NCBI GenBank assembly: GCA_016782865.1
Contig: JADHXR010000047.1
Span: forward strand, 1 to 46,119
DNA: 46,119 bases
Source of the DNA: Phycisphaerae bacterium
GTDB taxonomy: Bacteria > Planctomycetota > Phycisphaerae > Sedimentisphaerales > Anaerobacaceae
Direction of reading: 5' to 3'
Below are positions 9,301 through 17,988 of this stretch, piece after piece (the first letter of the stretch is position 1; each line of letters opens with the position of its first letter). Below the pieces are notes generated by a model. It saw only the letters and a list, made by a program, of their open reading frames with translations, did no database searches and was not told the DNA's origin. A program made the translations under genes and the position numbers.

Positions 9301-11696
9301 ATGTCGAAGATTGGAAGTATTACAAACGACCTGATATGACGTCCATTGACGCTGCCAAATCCGTATATACAACGCTGTCAGACGTATATGTGGCTGAGCG
9401 CCAACCTGAGGATGCCCTGGCTGTTCTAAGAAAAGGACTTGAGCAATTACCTGAAACGTTTGAACTTCACAGAAGATTGGCACTCGTACACACCCAACAG
9501 GGAGAAAAAGACGCGGCACTTCAAGCCTATTTCAAATACTTCAAAGTTCTACCCCTGGCCAGTGAAAACTCGTGGGATATGTTGGACTTGACTTTTGCAG
9601 CAGATGCCGTCATCGCATTCACCAATCTGCTGATTGAGGACGACCAATGTGACAAAGCAAAAGAGATAATTCATCGAGAACGTGAACTGAGCCGGAAGAT
9701 GCCCCCTCGTATCATACCTGCTACGCAAGCAGAATATAGAACAGCTCTACATGATGTGGCCTTGGCACTTGTCTATTTTGCGGAGAAAGATGTTCCAAAC
9801 TATCTTGCTGAATTAAAGAACGCCGCTGAAAACCAGCCAGAGCTGTTCGCTGTATGGCAGACAATGGCTGATTTCTATCTGAGAAGAGGAGGACATAACC
9901 TTGCGAGCGATACGGCCAATCGCGCTATTGAACTCGATCCTAACAATCTCAGCCACAAATTTCTTCTCGCAGCCGTTTATGAGAAAAGTGGTGATTACGA
10001 AGGAGCTATACAGACCTACAACCGGGTTGTAAACACAGATCCAAACAATGCTCCTGCACACTTTGGGATTGCCTCGGCTTACAGCGCCCAAGAGCGTTAC
10101 GAAGAGGCACTCGAATCCTGTAAACAAGCCTGCCAACTGACTGATTACAAGAACCACGCATACGTTGCAGCCTTAGCCTCTGTAAGTGCTAAATCAGGTG
10201 ATTTTGAGAAGGCTGTTGAATGTCAGAAGAAGGCCATTAACCTCGTCGGTGACAAGGAGTTTACGGGCATTGGTATCAATTTCAACAAAGTCGATTGGCA
10301 GATAAAGATCGTGAATGTTATTGAGGACACACCGGCTCATAGTGCTGGCCTTGCTGTCGGTGATGTTATCGACGCGATAAATGGTCAGAGCACAAGAGAT
10401 ATGTCTATCGGGAATGTAGCTAGTATTGTCAGCGGCCCAGCAGACACAAAAGTCACGATTACGATCAGACGGTCCGGCGAAGATGCCACTGAAGATATAA
10501 CACTTGCTCGCGCTCGAATAGCAAATCCTGTGAAAACCGAATACGAAAAGAAGCTTGCAGCCTATCAGACAAGCGAAGCAGTTTCACATGTTCAGCTCGG
10601 TCGTTTTGAAGATGCTGTAAAGGTGGCTCAGCAAGCTGTCAAACTTGATCCAAAGAATGCCATTGCTTATTCAGTACTTGGATTAGCTCATCAAGTCTTG
10701 GGTAATCACCAAGAGGCAATAGATGCGTTCATGAAGTCTGTAGAGCTTAACCCGGACTTGGGGCGATCGGTATGTGGCTTGCTTGGCGATTCTCTCAAGG
10801 CTGTCGGAAAGTATGACAAAGCTGTGGGTGCTTACCTAAACGCCCTGGCAATTGGCCCAAGTAAGGTATCAGCATACACCAGCTTGGGGGCGTGCAGCGT
10901 TCGACTGGGAAATTATGAAGAAGCTGCCAGATATTACAAACAAGTGATAGAACTAAAACCAGATTCCGCTGAAGTATATGGTGAGCTGGCTGACATCTAC
11001 GCAGAACTTCAGCAGTATGACATCGCGCTGGAATATGTTGTTGACGCCATAGAATTAGCCCCAAATGATGTGCTGCCAAACATTTGCCTCAATGCCTGGG
11101 ATTACAATCTTCTGGATTATGCAGAATCCTTGGAGAAGTACCTACAGAAAAACGAGGGTCAACCGAATGATCTCCTACATGGTCTATTCTACTACTGTCT
11201 CGGTGAAGCTTGTTCAGCTTTGGGGAACGATGAGAAGGCGGAAGATGCGCACAGAAAAGCTCAGGAGATTTTAAGGCCGCTGACACAGCGCGACATGGTG
11301 GATTCGGAAGCACTCTGGGGTTTAGGTTCTTCTCATTACGGACTGAGGCAATATCAAGAGGCTATAGACTCATACGAACTGGCAATCAAGGTCGATCCCA
11401 ACTTCGCAGCAAGCTATGGCAAACTGGCTTACTTGTACGCCACCTGTCCTGAAGCTAAGTTTCGCAACGGCGAAAAGGCGGTTCAGTTAGCCCAGAAGGC
11501 TTGTGAGCTTACAGACTACAAACGTGATGCATGTCTGGCTGTGCTTGCTGCAGCACACGCCGAATGGCCCGATTTTGAGAAAGCTATTGAATACCAGAAG
11601 AAGGCTCTTGAGATAGCGGATGACGATGAGGATAGCAGAGACGAGTACGAAAAGCGTCTTGCCGCATACAAGGCCGGCAAACCTTGGCGGCAATAG
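6387..11696 (+). CDS. Membrane Ser/Thr protein kinase with TPR arrays and an internal PDZ domain
   Basis: A 1769-residue PknB-type kinase. Residues 85-385 hold the kinase domain: glycine loop GAGGMGAV (95-102), catalytic Lys117, HRD loop ([10 protein letters not shown], Asp250), DFG (268-270) and an activation segment ending in SPEQ. A single membrane helix follows at about 415-433, so the rest should be outside the cytoplasm. It consists of many TPR repeats, a PDZ domain at about 1290-1375 ([16 protein letters not shown], the peptide-groove region), and further TPRs to the C-terminus. PDZ placed between two TPR blocks is unusual. The ATG overlaps the sigma factor stop, so both are co-expressed. 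It probably senses extracytoplasmic proteins and signals to the sigma factor; ligand unknown. Confidence 0.93.
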   Translation: MADSTENNREGVIDQAVQQFVNARLQGQEPDLDEFVKKYPGLENQIRQKIEKIERIDGLFSGLMEADDSDYNEPISEHDLVGQKLGDFEILSLIGAGGMGAVFLARQVSLDREVALKVVSDISGARDKSLERFKREAKVLAKISHPNIVPVYEVGEQGPYSYFAMECVQGVSLDKILAGIRNAPHSEKASDVMRKCLETQAGIYCDRTAEAGGSSKAEIDTDYIISISKMITYVASALDYAHTKGILHRDVKPSNILIGSDGTPKLVDFGLAKAETQQTVTMTGEFFGTPSYVSPEQIRKPETVDCRSDVYSLAATYYECLTLRPPFEGDTVNETLTRVISREAVPPKKYCPRLSADLNTVLLHGLEKLPEDRYQSAAELATDIRNVLDFKPITAKRPSITRRTYRILRRSPLKVASCLVLMIAVALSFLVYSGYKQRTETQRTAKVQQLLEEADLLLCQAARSTGPWPSIGNESVVERAHAKYNDVLKIDKDNWWALINRGIATLAEGESVETALSDFEKAERINPSFCVIPHLKSKVYEQLREDELKDVTLDNVEELNPREAYILGLLALQQANPPENEQESIRLFNICSEQEPDFHPALFARMFTSSTTAEGGSLDECLTLTNLRPNVALGHYLTGSVLGLLGRPEESVKEYRKAVELQPWNPKCHLGLGQALRDLGLRDEAEQHLLRACELDRSCVASQGLALFYRLDEKDYEKSLEACNEALSKRSNLFWTKLILNEKAFVLQQIGTPEQLQECLSQKENCMRALMAATGWEGDPWLHQEFLQFLCENDRMSEAAEFFQEICERKPGMKILVGAALARAYEQGGDYSDALALCELLYEAIKAGSLDAESFSRDGSTGMVLLTLARLETRSGSSYDDVLRIWTDLLDVFPHDDYLWCLYGTQLTRPQDSDIAIDAFRQSLRYIQYETDRFERSVRLAIALYGAGQFEEAKRELVPLLEKLDSLALYGNVEDWKYYKRPDMTSIDAAKSVYTTLSDVYVAERQPEDALAVLRKGLEQLPETFELHRRLALVHTQQGEKDAALQAYFKYFKVLPLASENSWDMLDLTFAADAVIAFTNLLIEDDQCDKAKEIIHRERELSRKMPPRIIPATQAEYRTALHDVALALVYFAEKDVPNYLAELKNAAENQPELFAVWQTMADFYLRRGGHNLASDTANRAIELDPNNLSHKFLLAAVYEKSGDYEGAIQTYNRVVNTDPNNAPAHFGIASAYSAQERYEEALESCKQACQLTDYKNHAYVAALASVSAKSGDFEKAVECQKKAINLVGDKEFTGIGINFNKVDWQIKIVNVIEDTPAHSAGLAVGDVIDAINGQSTRDMSIGNVASIVSGPADTKVTITIRRSGEDATEDITLARARIANPVKTEYEKKLAAYQTSEAVSHVQLGRFEDAVKVAQQAVKLDPKNAIAYSVLGLAHQVLGNHQEAIDAFMKSVELNPDLGRSVCGLLGDSLKAVGKYDKAVGAYLNALAIGPSKVSAYTSLGACSVRLGNYEEAARYYKQVIELKPDSAEVYGELADIYAELQQYDIALEYVVDAIELAPNDVLPNICLNAWDYNLLDYAESLEKYLQKNEGQPNDLLHGLFYYCLGEACSALGNDEKAEDAHRKAQEILRPLTQRDMVDSEALWGLGSSHYGLRQYQEAIDSYELAIKVDPNFAASYGKLAYLYATCPEAKFRNGEKAVQLAQKACELTDYKRDACLAVLAAAHAEWPDFEKAIEYQKKALEIADDDEDSRDEYEKRLAAYKAGKPWRQ

Positions 11697-11899
11697 TCTA
11701 AAGATCCTCTGACAGACCTCAACTCTACAAATTCACGCCCCCTAAGTTCTTGCAATCACAGACTTTAAGCGAACGCCCCGCCTTTTTCAGATAAACCACG
11801 GCTCTCCTGTGACTTTGCCTTCTTTTTCCCGCTTATCAGAGTAGAGCAAACGAATGTGAAAAGTAAACAAAAGGCCAAAAAATACCAAGGAGAACAAAA

Positions 11900-13129
11900 A
11901 TGAATACTTCAACCACACTTCGGTCAATGCCAGTTATCACAGTGAATAATATGCTAACGCAGGCTTCACATTGCAGAGTTCGTCATATAAGACCCTGGGT
12001 TCGCTATTTTGCCCGAACCATAGACATATTCTTGTTTGCAATGTCGGTGGGCTTTGTGCTTGGAATGTTTGCTCCGTCGGTTTTGAACATCCATGCCGCT
12101 TTCCTTAATATGATAATACTGTTTGTCTGGATATTCCAAGAGTCCATCCTCCTGGCCAACTGTGGTACCACACCGGGTAAATGGCTTTTCAATATAAGGG
12201 TCCGCAACAGTGTAGGCCAAAAGTTGACGTTCTCAGAAGCCCTCAATCGCAGCTTTTCCGTTTGGCTCAAGGGAATGGGAATGGGTGTTCCGGTTCTTTG
12301 CCTGATTACCCTTCTCAGTTCAAGGAGCAAGCTCAAACGTGATGGTATCACTGCCTGGGACGAAGACGGCGGCCTTGTTGTCGCACATGGGAGAATGAGT
12401 GTGTTGAGGTCCACGGTGGCCTTACTGCTCTTGTTGGGCTGCTTCTCCGTGGGTGTCTGGGAACGTTCGCTGGACAACATGGAAGAGTTTACATTTGCCA
12501 GTGATTCAATTGCCAGCGAGGAGTTTTTTGCAGAGCCCGCAGATGGTGTCGTGACGGGTGGATTCGGCACTTACAGCATCAAGTACGACCCGTCAACCTG
12601 GGTGGCGCAGAGAGCGATAAGCAATCCAGATGCAGAGTACGAATTTCATCATGGCAACGGCGATGCGTATGCAGTCCTGATCTATGAAAGAACAGCATTT
12701 CCTCTTAGCCTGCTTTCAGCGGCTGTGATTGAGAACATGGAGAGTGTGGCGTCCGATGTTAGGTTGGTTTCGAGTGAGACAATTCAGTTAGGTGATGAGT
12801 CAATCATATCCTTACAATTTGAAGCAACTGTGATGACAGTTCCATTGGTGTACAGTGCCTATATAAGTTCTGGCGAACACGGCACAGTCCAGTTTCTTAC
12901 CTACACGAGCAAACACCTGTTTGACGAGTATCGGCGTGATTGTCATACTCTGTTAAATGGCCTAAGTCTTACAAATTGTGAATCTGAGATTCCGAATAAT
13001 GCTAACCGCGTGGTGACAAGTTTTGAATACGAAGAATCGACAATGGTAGACCGTGACGCTCATAGTGATGTCAACAGCGCCGGTCTTAATGACTTAATCG
13101 AGTTCGCAGATAAATGGCTCGATGATTAG
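11900..13129 (+). CDS. RDD-family membrane protein with extracytoplasmic domain
   Basis: A 409-residue protein. Residues 25-165 form an RDD domain: R-Y-F-A-R-T-I-D in the first membrane helix (the Arg and Asp that name the family), a second helix, and the conserved G-T-T-P-G-K-W-L-F loop. A further membrane helix lies at 170-187. Residues 190-360 form a beta-rich domain, probably outside. The end (DVNSAGLNDLIEFADKWLDD) resembles the short dockerin-like tail found on many planctomycetal exported proteins. An AAGGAGA ribosome site sits 6 nt before the ATG. It lies 203 nt after the kinase gene in the same direction and ends before a terminator, so it may belong to the same signalling unit. RDD proteins have been linked to transport, but the substrate is unknown. 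Confidence 0.75.
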   Translation: MNTSTTLRSMPVITVNNMLTQASHCRVRHIRPWVRYFARTIDIFLFAMSVGFVLGMFAPSVLNIHAAFLNMIILFVWIFQESILLANCGTTPGKWLFNIRVRNSVGQKLTFSEALNRSFSVWLKGMGMGVPVLCLITLLSSRSKLKRDGITAWDEDGGLVVAHGRMSVLRSTVALLLLLGCFSVGVWERSLDNMEEFTFASDSIASEEFFAEPADGVVTGGFGTYSIKYDPSTWVAQRAISNPDAEYEFHHGNGDAYAVLIYERTAFPLSLLSAAVIENMESVASDVRLVSSETIQLGDESIISLQFEATVMTVPLVYSAYISSGEHGTVQFLTYTSKHLFDEYRRDCHTLLNGLSLTNCESEIPNNANRVVTSFEYEESTMVDRDAHSDVNSAGLNDLIEFADKWLDD

Positions 13130-13237
13130 CTTGGGCCTTGATAAGTTCACTAACAGGGCAGACTATAAAGAATTGACCACGCATATCCCCCAGCCGCTGG
13201 CCAATCATCTTCGGTTGCAGACACTGCCCCGCCTCCA

Positions 13238-13270
13238 GGCAAGGAAAAACGCGGTTATTCCTTGCCTTTT
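13238..13270 (+). terminator. Rho-independent terminator after the RDD gene
   Basis: GGCAAGGAA (13238-13246) pairs perfectly with TTCCTTGCC (13258-13266) around an 11-nt loop and is followed by TTTT. It lies about 110 nt after the RDD stop codon and likely closes the sigma-kinase-RDD transcript. Confidence 0.6.
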
Positions 13271-13290
13271 CGACTGTTTTCGGCTATACT
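13262..13290 (+). promoter_or_regulatory. Candidate promoter of the following accessory genes
   Basis: TTGCCT (13262-13267) and TATACT (13285-13290) are separated by 17 bp, just upstream of the ATG at 13301. The -35 overlaps the right arm of the terminator. Confidence 0.35.
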
Positions 13291-13300
13291 GGCTCAATAT

Positions 13301-13429
13301 GGAAAGGGCTGAAATCAAGCATATTGATGACTATCTTGGGGACCTGGAAGAGGGTCTTGATTTGTGGGTGTATCAAGGCCCGCCGGTGCAAGCAAGTGTA
13401 TCGAGCAAAAGTTGGCTGTGAAGAATTGA
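13301..13429 (+). pseudogene. Frameshifted paralogue of the small K-C-x2-C...LAVKN gene
   Basis: From ATG 13301 the frame encodes an acidic start (MERAEIKHIDDYLGDLEE...). About 70 nt later the similarity to the small gene at 1139-1255 continues only by shifting frame twice: first to read A-R-R-C-K-Q, then to read C-I-E-Q-K-L-A-V-K-N and a TGA at 13427-13429. Aligned with the other copy, this copy has two extra single bases (near 13374 and 13393). The unshifted frame runs on to 13421 and ends in S-S-K-S-W-L. The simplest reading is a decayed copy upstream of the next gene, just as the intact copy precedes 1280-1864. A 99-residue frame beginning at 13122 crosses the terminator and is less credible. 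Confidence 0.5.
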
Positions 13430-13436
13430 GAGAAAG

Positions 13437-14930
13437 ATGTCAAGAGGCAATGGAAAAGAACGTGTATCTCAGTTGATTCAACTCCTAAACGGACTGAACA
13501 GGCAATATGAGGAAGTGGTCAATGCCTTCATGCCTCTTTTTCGAGCATTCGATCTGTGGGCACGCTGTGCAGGGTGCGCCGAATTATATCATCGTTATCT
13601 TTCTCTATGCGTGTCCAAACCCTCCGCACCTTCCGCCGTCCTTGATCGTCTCGCCTCGGCCTCACTCAGCCCTTTCAAAAAAGCTGAAACCGATCTCTAC
13701 CTGGAGAAAGTGATATCATGTGGCGACATTGTCTTCCCAGATGGATTTGATGGCATCTTTTTTGAGGGGAAGGATCATGCTCCTTTGGAAATCTGGGGAC
13801 ATGTGCTGGATATATGCGGGGGGACACTTGGAGAGACAAACGCTCTCGTGATCGGCAATGAGTTGAGGGAGTTTTGCGCGGGCGCGCTGAATGAGAAGGG
13901 TGAATATGTGGAATGGACCGTGACGGAAAGAGTACAGCAGTACCAAATGACAGCCGATTTTCTCACAAAGTCATCCATTATCCTTGGTCAGATGAGGTCC
14001 GTTGTACTCCAGTACCTGGATGGGATGGACGTCACCGAGCACCCAAATGCAAAACTTGCGAGAGTTTTGTACTACATGCGTCGCTTTCGAGACAGGTTTG
14101 TCGGGAGTGCAGCCGCAATCGGGCCATATTTATCGACAGCCCGCTCCCCGAGTTCTGGCTTCGTCGATTGGTTAGAGGACGTAGAGGAAATAGAAACTGA
14201 GCTTTGGGCAGAGCCGGGCATACTTCGGGTGGAACAGAGCGGTACTCGTGTAAGATGTAGTTTTAGGCCTACAAACGGCAATACTGTCGAATGGGAAATT
14301 GGCGAATGGACGGGTGAAAGTGTGCTGCCGAAATATGAACCGATCTCCATGATGGTGGCCGCGATATTCGGGACTTGGTCTTATGCGACGGGTGAATTCC
14401 TTGGTTACTTGGACTACGAGACTGAAAGCAGGGCATACTGGTATGTGAGTGACGACTCACAAATTAGCGCCGCCGCCTATATTGTAACAGAGGAGGCGTA
14501 TCCACTTATCAACAACAAAGACTATGAGTCATTAGCCAAGAGAGCTATGGACATTGTCTACAACAATCAGCCAGCATGGTACGAAGGCAGAGTGCAATGG
14601 TCTTACGTTAGAGACGTAGATGAGGTTATTGCTGCCTTTGAGCGCGCCCTAAGAGTGTACGGGCTGAAGCATGGCACGTCTACTCTAACCGTGCCTGTTG
14701 GAAAGCAAGCAGGAAAGCCAGACGATGACATACTCCCGGAGAATAGGACAAAACCTATGTCAATAAGTGAAATGGCAGGCTATTGGGAGATCAGGCCGAG
14801 AAAACTGTCCACCTATGTAAAGGGAAAAGCGATTAAGACAATAAGACTTGGTCGCGAAGACTACATATTCGACACAAGTATTCTGCCGAAGAAGACGATT
14901 GAAGCCCTGAGAAAAGACGACAAGATTTAG
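13437..14930 (+). CDS. Hypothetical protein (497 residues) with C-terminal DNA-binding-like helix-turn-helix
   Basis: Not recognised. A soluble, acidic protein with no leader or membrane segment. The N-terminal half is mixed helical; the middle contains the Trp-rich W-E-I-G-E-W-T-G segment and a L-G-Y-L-D-Y-E-T-E stretch. The last 70 residues (from about 425) read M-S-I-S-E-M-A-G-Y-W-E, then R-K-L-S-T-Y-V-K-G-K-A, then I-R-L-G-R-E-D-Y-I-F, which resembles a MerR/excisionase-type helix-turn-helix with wing. It starts 7 nt after the decayed small gene, the same order as in the left cluster, where a small LAVKN gene precedes a winged-helix protein. The stop codon overlaps an inverted repeat. Possibly a regulator or host-interaction protein of a mobile region. 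Confidence 0.55.
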   Translation: MSRGNGKERVSQLIQLLNGLNRQYEEVVNAFMPLFRAFDLWARCAGCAELYHRYLSLCVSKPSAPSAVLDRLASASLSPFKKAETDLYLEKVISCGDIVFPDGFDGIFFEGKDHAPLEIWGHVLDICGGTLGETNALVIGNELREFCAGALNEKGEYVEWTVTERVQQYQMTADFLTKSSIILGQMRSVVLQYLDGMDVTEHPNAKLARVLYYMRRFRDRFVGSAAAIGPYLSTARSPSSGFVDWLEDVEEIETELWAEPGILRVEQSGTRVRCSFRPTNGNTVEWEIGEWTGESVLPKYEPISMMVAAIFGTWSYATGEFLGYLDYETESRAYWYVSDDSQISAAAYIVTEEAYPLINNKDYESLAKRAMDIVYNNQPAWYEGRVQWSYVRDVDEVIAAFERALRVYGLKHGTSTLTVPVGKQAGKPDDDILPENRTKPMSISEMAGYWEIRPRKLSTYVKGKAIKTIRLGREDYIFDTSILPKKTIEALRKDDKI

Positions 14931-14952
14931 TATCAGGCCCAGAACTGATACT
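14929..14952. repeat. Stem-loop overlapping the stop codon of the 497-residue gene
   Basis: AGTATCAG (14929-14936) and CTGATACT (14945-14952) are perfect complements around an 8-nt loop. There is no T-run, so a classical terminator is unlikely. It runs into the decamer array. Confidence 0.5.
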
Positions 14953-14996
14953 AACTCATACCAACTTGTACTGACTCCTGCCGACTCAGCACCAAC
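14946..14996 (+). repeat. Five tandem degenerate decamers (iteron-like)
   Basis: Units: TGATACTAAC, TCATACCAAC, TTGTACTGAC, TCCTGCCGAC, and TCAGCACCAAC (one base longer). The consensus is about T-n-n-T-A-C-y-r-A-C. A 10-bp period keeps the units on one helix face, as in protein-binding iterons. The array is non-coding, sits at the left side of the polymerase-bearing element, and is followed by an AT-rich stretch (15000-15070). Confidence 0.5.
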
Positions 14997-15083
14997 CCTC
15001 TTTATCCCTTCTCAATACATGACTTACAATTGCTCTCGTAATCGTTAATTGTGACTTGATAACAGTTATTTGGAGAGCTTGTC

Positions 15084-15320
15084 ATGAACAAAAAAGCAAA
15101 TCAGAGTTCCGAAAAGTTGCTTAGTACGGAGGTTGTCGCGCAGATTTTGAGTTTGAGCAAAAGAACCATCCACAGGCTCAACTCATCAGGTTTGATAATC
15201 AAACCGCTGAGAATCTCTGGCAGCATCCGCTATCGCGAATCTGAGCTAATGGCTTGGATCAAAGCTGAAATGCCGAACAGACGGGCCTGGGAAGCAATCA
15301 AGAACGCAGGGCGAAACTAA
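15084..15320 (+). CDS. Excisionase/AlpA-type helix-turn-helix protein
   Basis: A 78-residue DNA-binding protein. The order is LLSTEVVAQILSLSKRTIHR (first two helices of a MerR-like winged helix), a wing with L-R-I-S-G-S-I-R-Y, and R-E-S-E-L-M-A-W-I closing helix. This matches the small excisionase or AlpA-like family that steers integrases or activates element promoters. It is the first gene of a tightly packed series leading to the DNA polymerase. The stop overlaps the next small ORF by one base (TAATG). Together with the integrase at 19176 it could control excision of the element. Confidence 0.75.
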   Translation: MNKKANQSSEKLLSTEVVAQILSLSKRTIHRLNSSGLIIKPLRISGSIRYRESELMAWIKAEMPNRRAWEAIKNAGRN

Positions 15321-15472
15321 TGGCCAAACGGAAACAGAGCGTTGGGCTAATTGCCTTCTTGAAGGGCGTCGCCGATCCAAAAGCAGAGATGCCCGGATGC
15401 GCCAACTTCGACCGTCATAGTGACGGCTGTTTACGTGGCGGCGAGCTGAAACGGAATATAAACACTGTTTAA
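15320..15472 (+). CDS. Small Cys-containing protein (50 residues), translationally coupled
   Basis: The ATG overlaps the stop of the helix-turn-helix gene (TAATG), a strong sign of coupled translation. The product begins M-A-K-R-K-Q-S-V-G-L-I-A-F-L-K and has two cysteines and a histidine in the C-terminal half (G-C-A-N-F-D-R-H and D-G-C-L-R). It is followed after 20 nt by the next gene with its own ribosome site. No family recognised. Short length is the main doubt; the coupling and packing favour a real gene. Confidence 0.45.
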   Translation: MAKRKQSVGLIAFLKGVADPKAEMPGCANFDRHSDGCLRGGELKRNINTV

Positions 15473-15492
15473 CTTTAAAGAAAGGTTTGAAG

Positions 15493-16143
15493 ATGAAAGA
15501 AAACGAGAAATTACCCGAAAACGCCAAGACTGACGATGACGATGGGCCTAAGCAGAATGCTGATGAGAAGCCAGAGGACGTCGTACTTGACCCTTTCGAC
15601 CCGGAACGGCTCCGGCTCTCACAAGACTTTGCCTCGACAGTCGGGGTAAAGAAGGCACTGATTACCGTGCCGGTTCGCAAACCCGCCAACGAGTGGTGGG
15701 TCCGAGTACACCCAGACGAATCCTACCGCGTTGAGACGGCCGTCGTAGAACTCAAAGAAGATCGAGAAGTCTACTTAGTCGATCCGGCGCTTTGGCCCGA
15801 ACTGTCTACAGAGGCAACGTTTGGGGCGCGAGCCTTGTTCACAGCCGTCAACCGCCAAGGTGTGCTGTTTCTATGGCCGATTCGCCTACCTGGCCCTGAC
15901 GGCAAGAATAACGAGTGGAACCGCTCGTCGCTGGAAGCTACCATGCTGGCTTCAAGCAAGTGGGTGCGAGTGACGTCAAACATGAGCCTCGGTGCCTACG
16001 AAGTCTTTGAGGCAACCGCCGAGATACCGGAACCAAGCTGGCCGGAACGGTCTTTCGGAGAGTTACTGAAGATTGCCTTTAAGGACAAATTCATTCAAAC
16101 AGTAGACCACCCGGTCCTCCAAAAGCTCCGAGGTGAGGCATGA
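15493..16143 (+). CDS. Conserved hypothetical protein paired with the element DNA polymerase
   Basis: A 216-residue protein. The ATG at 15493 is preferred over the in-frame TTG at 15487 because of the GAAAGG upstream. The N-terminus is very acidic and probably disordered (D-D-D-D-G, E-K-P-E-D). The folded part starts at D-P-F-D-P-E-R-L-R-L-S-Q-D-F and contains VPVRKPANEWWVRVHPDE, A-L-W-P-E-L, R-Q-G-V-L-F-L-W-P-I-R-L-P-G and a C-terminal L-L-K-I-A-F-K-D. From memory, proteins of this pattern recur beside the same polymerase in proteobacterial and planctomycetal elements, which makes a polymerase accessory role plausible; this was not checked. Its stop overlaps the polymerase start by 4 nt (ATGA). 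Biochemical function unknown. Confidence 0.6.
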   Translation: MKENEKLPENAKTDDDDGPKQNADEKPEDVVLDPFDPERLRLSQDFASTVGVKKALITVPVRKPANEWWVRVHPDESYRVETAVVELKEDREVYLVDPALWPELSTEATFGARALFTAVNRQGVLFLWPIRLPGPDGKNNEWNRSSLEATMLASSKWVRVTSNMSLGAYEVFEATAEIPEPSWPERSFGELLKIAFKDKFIQTVDHPVLQKLRGEA

Positions 16144-17906
16144 GCGGCGCGGCTATCAACAGTTTTAATGAGGTCTGGTTAGTTGATTTTGAGTTCAGCC
16201 AACCGGATGGCGAGCGCCCGGAGCCTGTCTGCATGGTGGGTCGGGAGTGGCGAAGCGGCCGAGTGATTCGGCTCTGGGAAGATGAGCTCCAAGGGCTAAA
16301 GGCTTCGCCAATTTCCGGCGGCTCAAATACACTGTTTGTGGCATACTATGCGAGCGCCGAGCTTGGTTGCTATTTGGCACTCCGCTGGCCGGGGCCAGTC
16401 AGAATCCTTGACCTGTGCGCCGAGTTCAAATGCAAGACTTCCAACCTGCCTGTTTGCTGCGGTCGCAGTCTTCTTGGTGCTCTGGCATACTACGGCCTCG
16501 GTGGTGTTCAAGCAGCCGAAAAGGACTCGATGCGCGAGCTGGCGATGCGCGGCGGGCCTTATACTGGTTCCGAACGCAGAGACCTCCTGGATTATTGCCA
16601 GAGCGATGTTGACGCGCTGGCAAAACTCATAGCTGCAATGCTGCCAGAAATTGATCTGCCGAGAGCGCTGTTACGAGGCAGGAACATGGCAGCGGCGGCC
16701 GTGATGGAATGGAATGGTACACCGATCGACACACCGACTTGGAGCCGCCTGAAAGACAATTGGGAGCGGATTAGAAGCAACCTGATTGTACAAGTGGATA
16801 GAGACTATGGTGTGTACGACCGGCAGACATTCAAAATGACCCGCTTTACGGATTACCTCATTCGAGAAGACATCCCCTGGCCGAGATTAGCTTCAGGCAG
16901 TCTGGCCCTCGATGATAAGACGTTCAAAATGATGGCCGAAGCCCACCCTCAACTTCACTCACTGCGAGAATTGCGAAAGACGCTATCCGTATTGAAGCTG
17001 ACGGATTTGGCTGTTGGCTCGGATGGTCGTAACCGCTGTTTACTTTCTTGTTTCGGGGCTAAAACGGGCCGGAATGCCCCCAGTACTACCAAGTTCATAT
17101 TTGGCCTTCCCGCCTGGCTTCGTGGTCTTATCAAGCCAGACGCCGGCCGGGCGTTGGCGTACGTGGACTGGGAGCAGCAGGAGTTTGGAATTGCCGCAGC
17201 GCTTTCCGGCGATGAAGCGATGATAGCCGCATACGAATCCGGAGATCCTTATTTAGCATTCGCCAAACAGGCCAAAGCGGTGCCCGCCGATGCGACGAAG
17301 CAGAGCCATACCCGACAGCGGGATTTGTTCAAAATCTGCGCACTCGCGGTGCAGTACGGCATGGGTGAAACATCCTTGGCCTCGGCGATCAAACAGACAC
17401 CGAGTCACGCTCGGCAACTATTGCGCCTGCACCGCGAAACATATTCGACATTCTGGAAGTGGAACGATGCAGCGGTGAATCACGCCATGCTCTGGGGCCG
17501 ACTCTACACAGTATTCGGCTGGGAGATACACGTCGGTCCTCAGTCGAATCCCCGTAGTCTATCCAATTTCCCCATGCAGGCAAACGGTTCTGAGATGCTG
17601 CGTCTGGCTTGTTGTCTTGGGACTGAGCAGGGCATCCAGGTATGTGCGCCGGTCCATGATGCAGCGCTGATCGAAGCCCCCGTTGAGATCGTAGGGACAG
17701 ATATCTTTCGAACACAAGAGGCGATGGCCGAAGCAAGCAGAGCGGTCCTGAGGGGATTTGAACTTCGCACCGACGTCAAAATCGTGAGGTATCCGGATCG
17801 GTATATGGATTCAAGAGGTGAAGCTATGTGGAATATGGTTATGAATATCCTGAGTCAAAAGTGTTTTGAAGCACGTGTTTGCCAGTTTGAACCTGCTTCA
17901 CTGTGA
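16140..17906 (+). CDS. Family A DNA polymerase with 3'-5' exonuclease domain
   Basis: A 588-residue template-directed DNA polymerase related to Pol I but without the 5' nuclease. The proofreading domain shows Asp16 and Glu18 (VDFEF), Asp91 (RILDL) and the YCQSDVDAL element at 152-160, the DEDD-type metal ligands. The polymerase domain shows T-G-R-N-A-P-S-T (309-316), motif A with Asp343 (YVDWEQQEFG in place of the usual DYSQIELR), the O-helix R394-x3-K398-x7-Y406-G407, and motif C V-H-D-A (His506, Asp507; usually VHDE). All key catalytic residues seem present, so it should be active. It overlaps the preceding gene by 4 nt. The reading frame's last codons lie inside a palindrome. No primase or helicase is nearby. 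Confidence 0.88.
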   Translation: MSGAAINSFNEVWLVDFEFSQPDGERPEPVCMVGREWRSGRVIRLWEDELQGLKASPISGGSNTLFVAYYASAELGCYLALRWPGPVRILDLCAEFKCKTSNLPVCCGRSLLGALAYYGLGGVQAAEKDSMRELAMRGGPYTGSERRDLLDYCQSDVDALAKLIAAMLPEIDLPRALLRGRNMAAAAVMEWNGTPIDTPTWSRLKDNWERIRSNLIVQVDRDYGVYDRQTFKMTRFTDYLIREDIPWPRLASGSLALDDKTFKMMAEAHPQLHSLRELRKTLSVLKLTDLAVGSDGRNRCLLSCFGAKTGRNAPSTTKFIFGLPAWLRGLIKPDAGRALAYVDWEQQEFGIAAALSGDEAMIAAYESGDPYLAFAKQAKAVPADATKQSHTRQRDLFKICALAVQYGMGETSLASAIKQTPSHARQLLRLHRETYSTFWKWNDAAVNHAMLWGRLYTVFGWEIHVGPQSNPRSLSNFPMQANGSEMLRLACCLGTEQGIQVCAPVHDAALIEAPVEIVGTDIFRTQEAMAEASRAVLRGFELRTDVKIVRYPDRYMDSRGEAMWNMVMNILSQKCFEARVCQFEPASL

Positions 17907-17957
17907 AGCACCCCACCTGCTTCATTATGAGGCAGGTACCTGCTTCACTGTGAAGCA
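17894..17957. promoter_or_regulatory. Three tandem palindromes between polymerase and winged-helix regulator
   Basis: TGCTTCACTGTGAAGCA occurs at 17894-17910 and again at 17941-17957. A third, related palindrome (CTGCTTCATTATGAGGCAG) lies between them at 17917-17935. Centres are 23-24 bp apart, roughly two helical turns. The first overlaps the polymerase stop codon; the last ends 31 nt before the next start codon. This is the layout of an operator for a dimeric regulator, or of origin repeats. Confidence 0.7.
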
Positions 17958-17988
17958 CCCGTATAGTCTTATTATAAGTATCCTTATT

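Noticed and set aside
13122..13421. 99-codon gene after the RDD protein
   Set aside because: The frame overlaps the RDD stop and crosses a terminator; only the part after 13301 resembles a coding sequence, and it needs two frameshifts.
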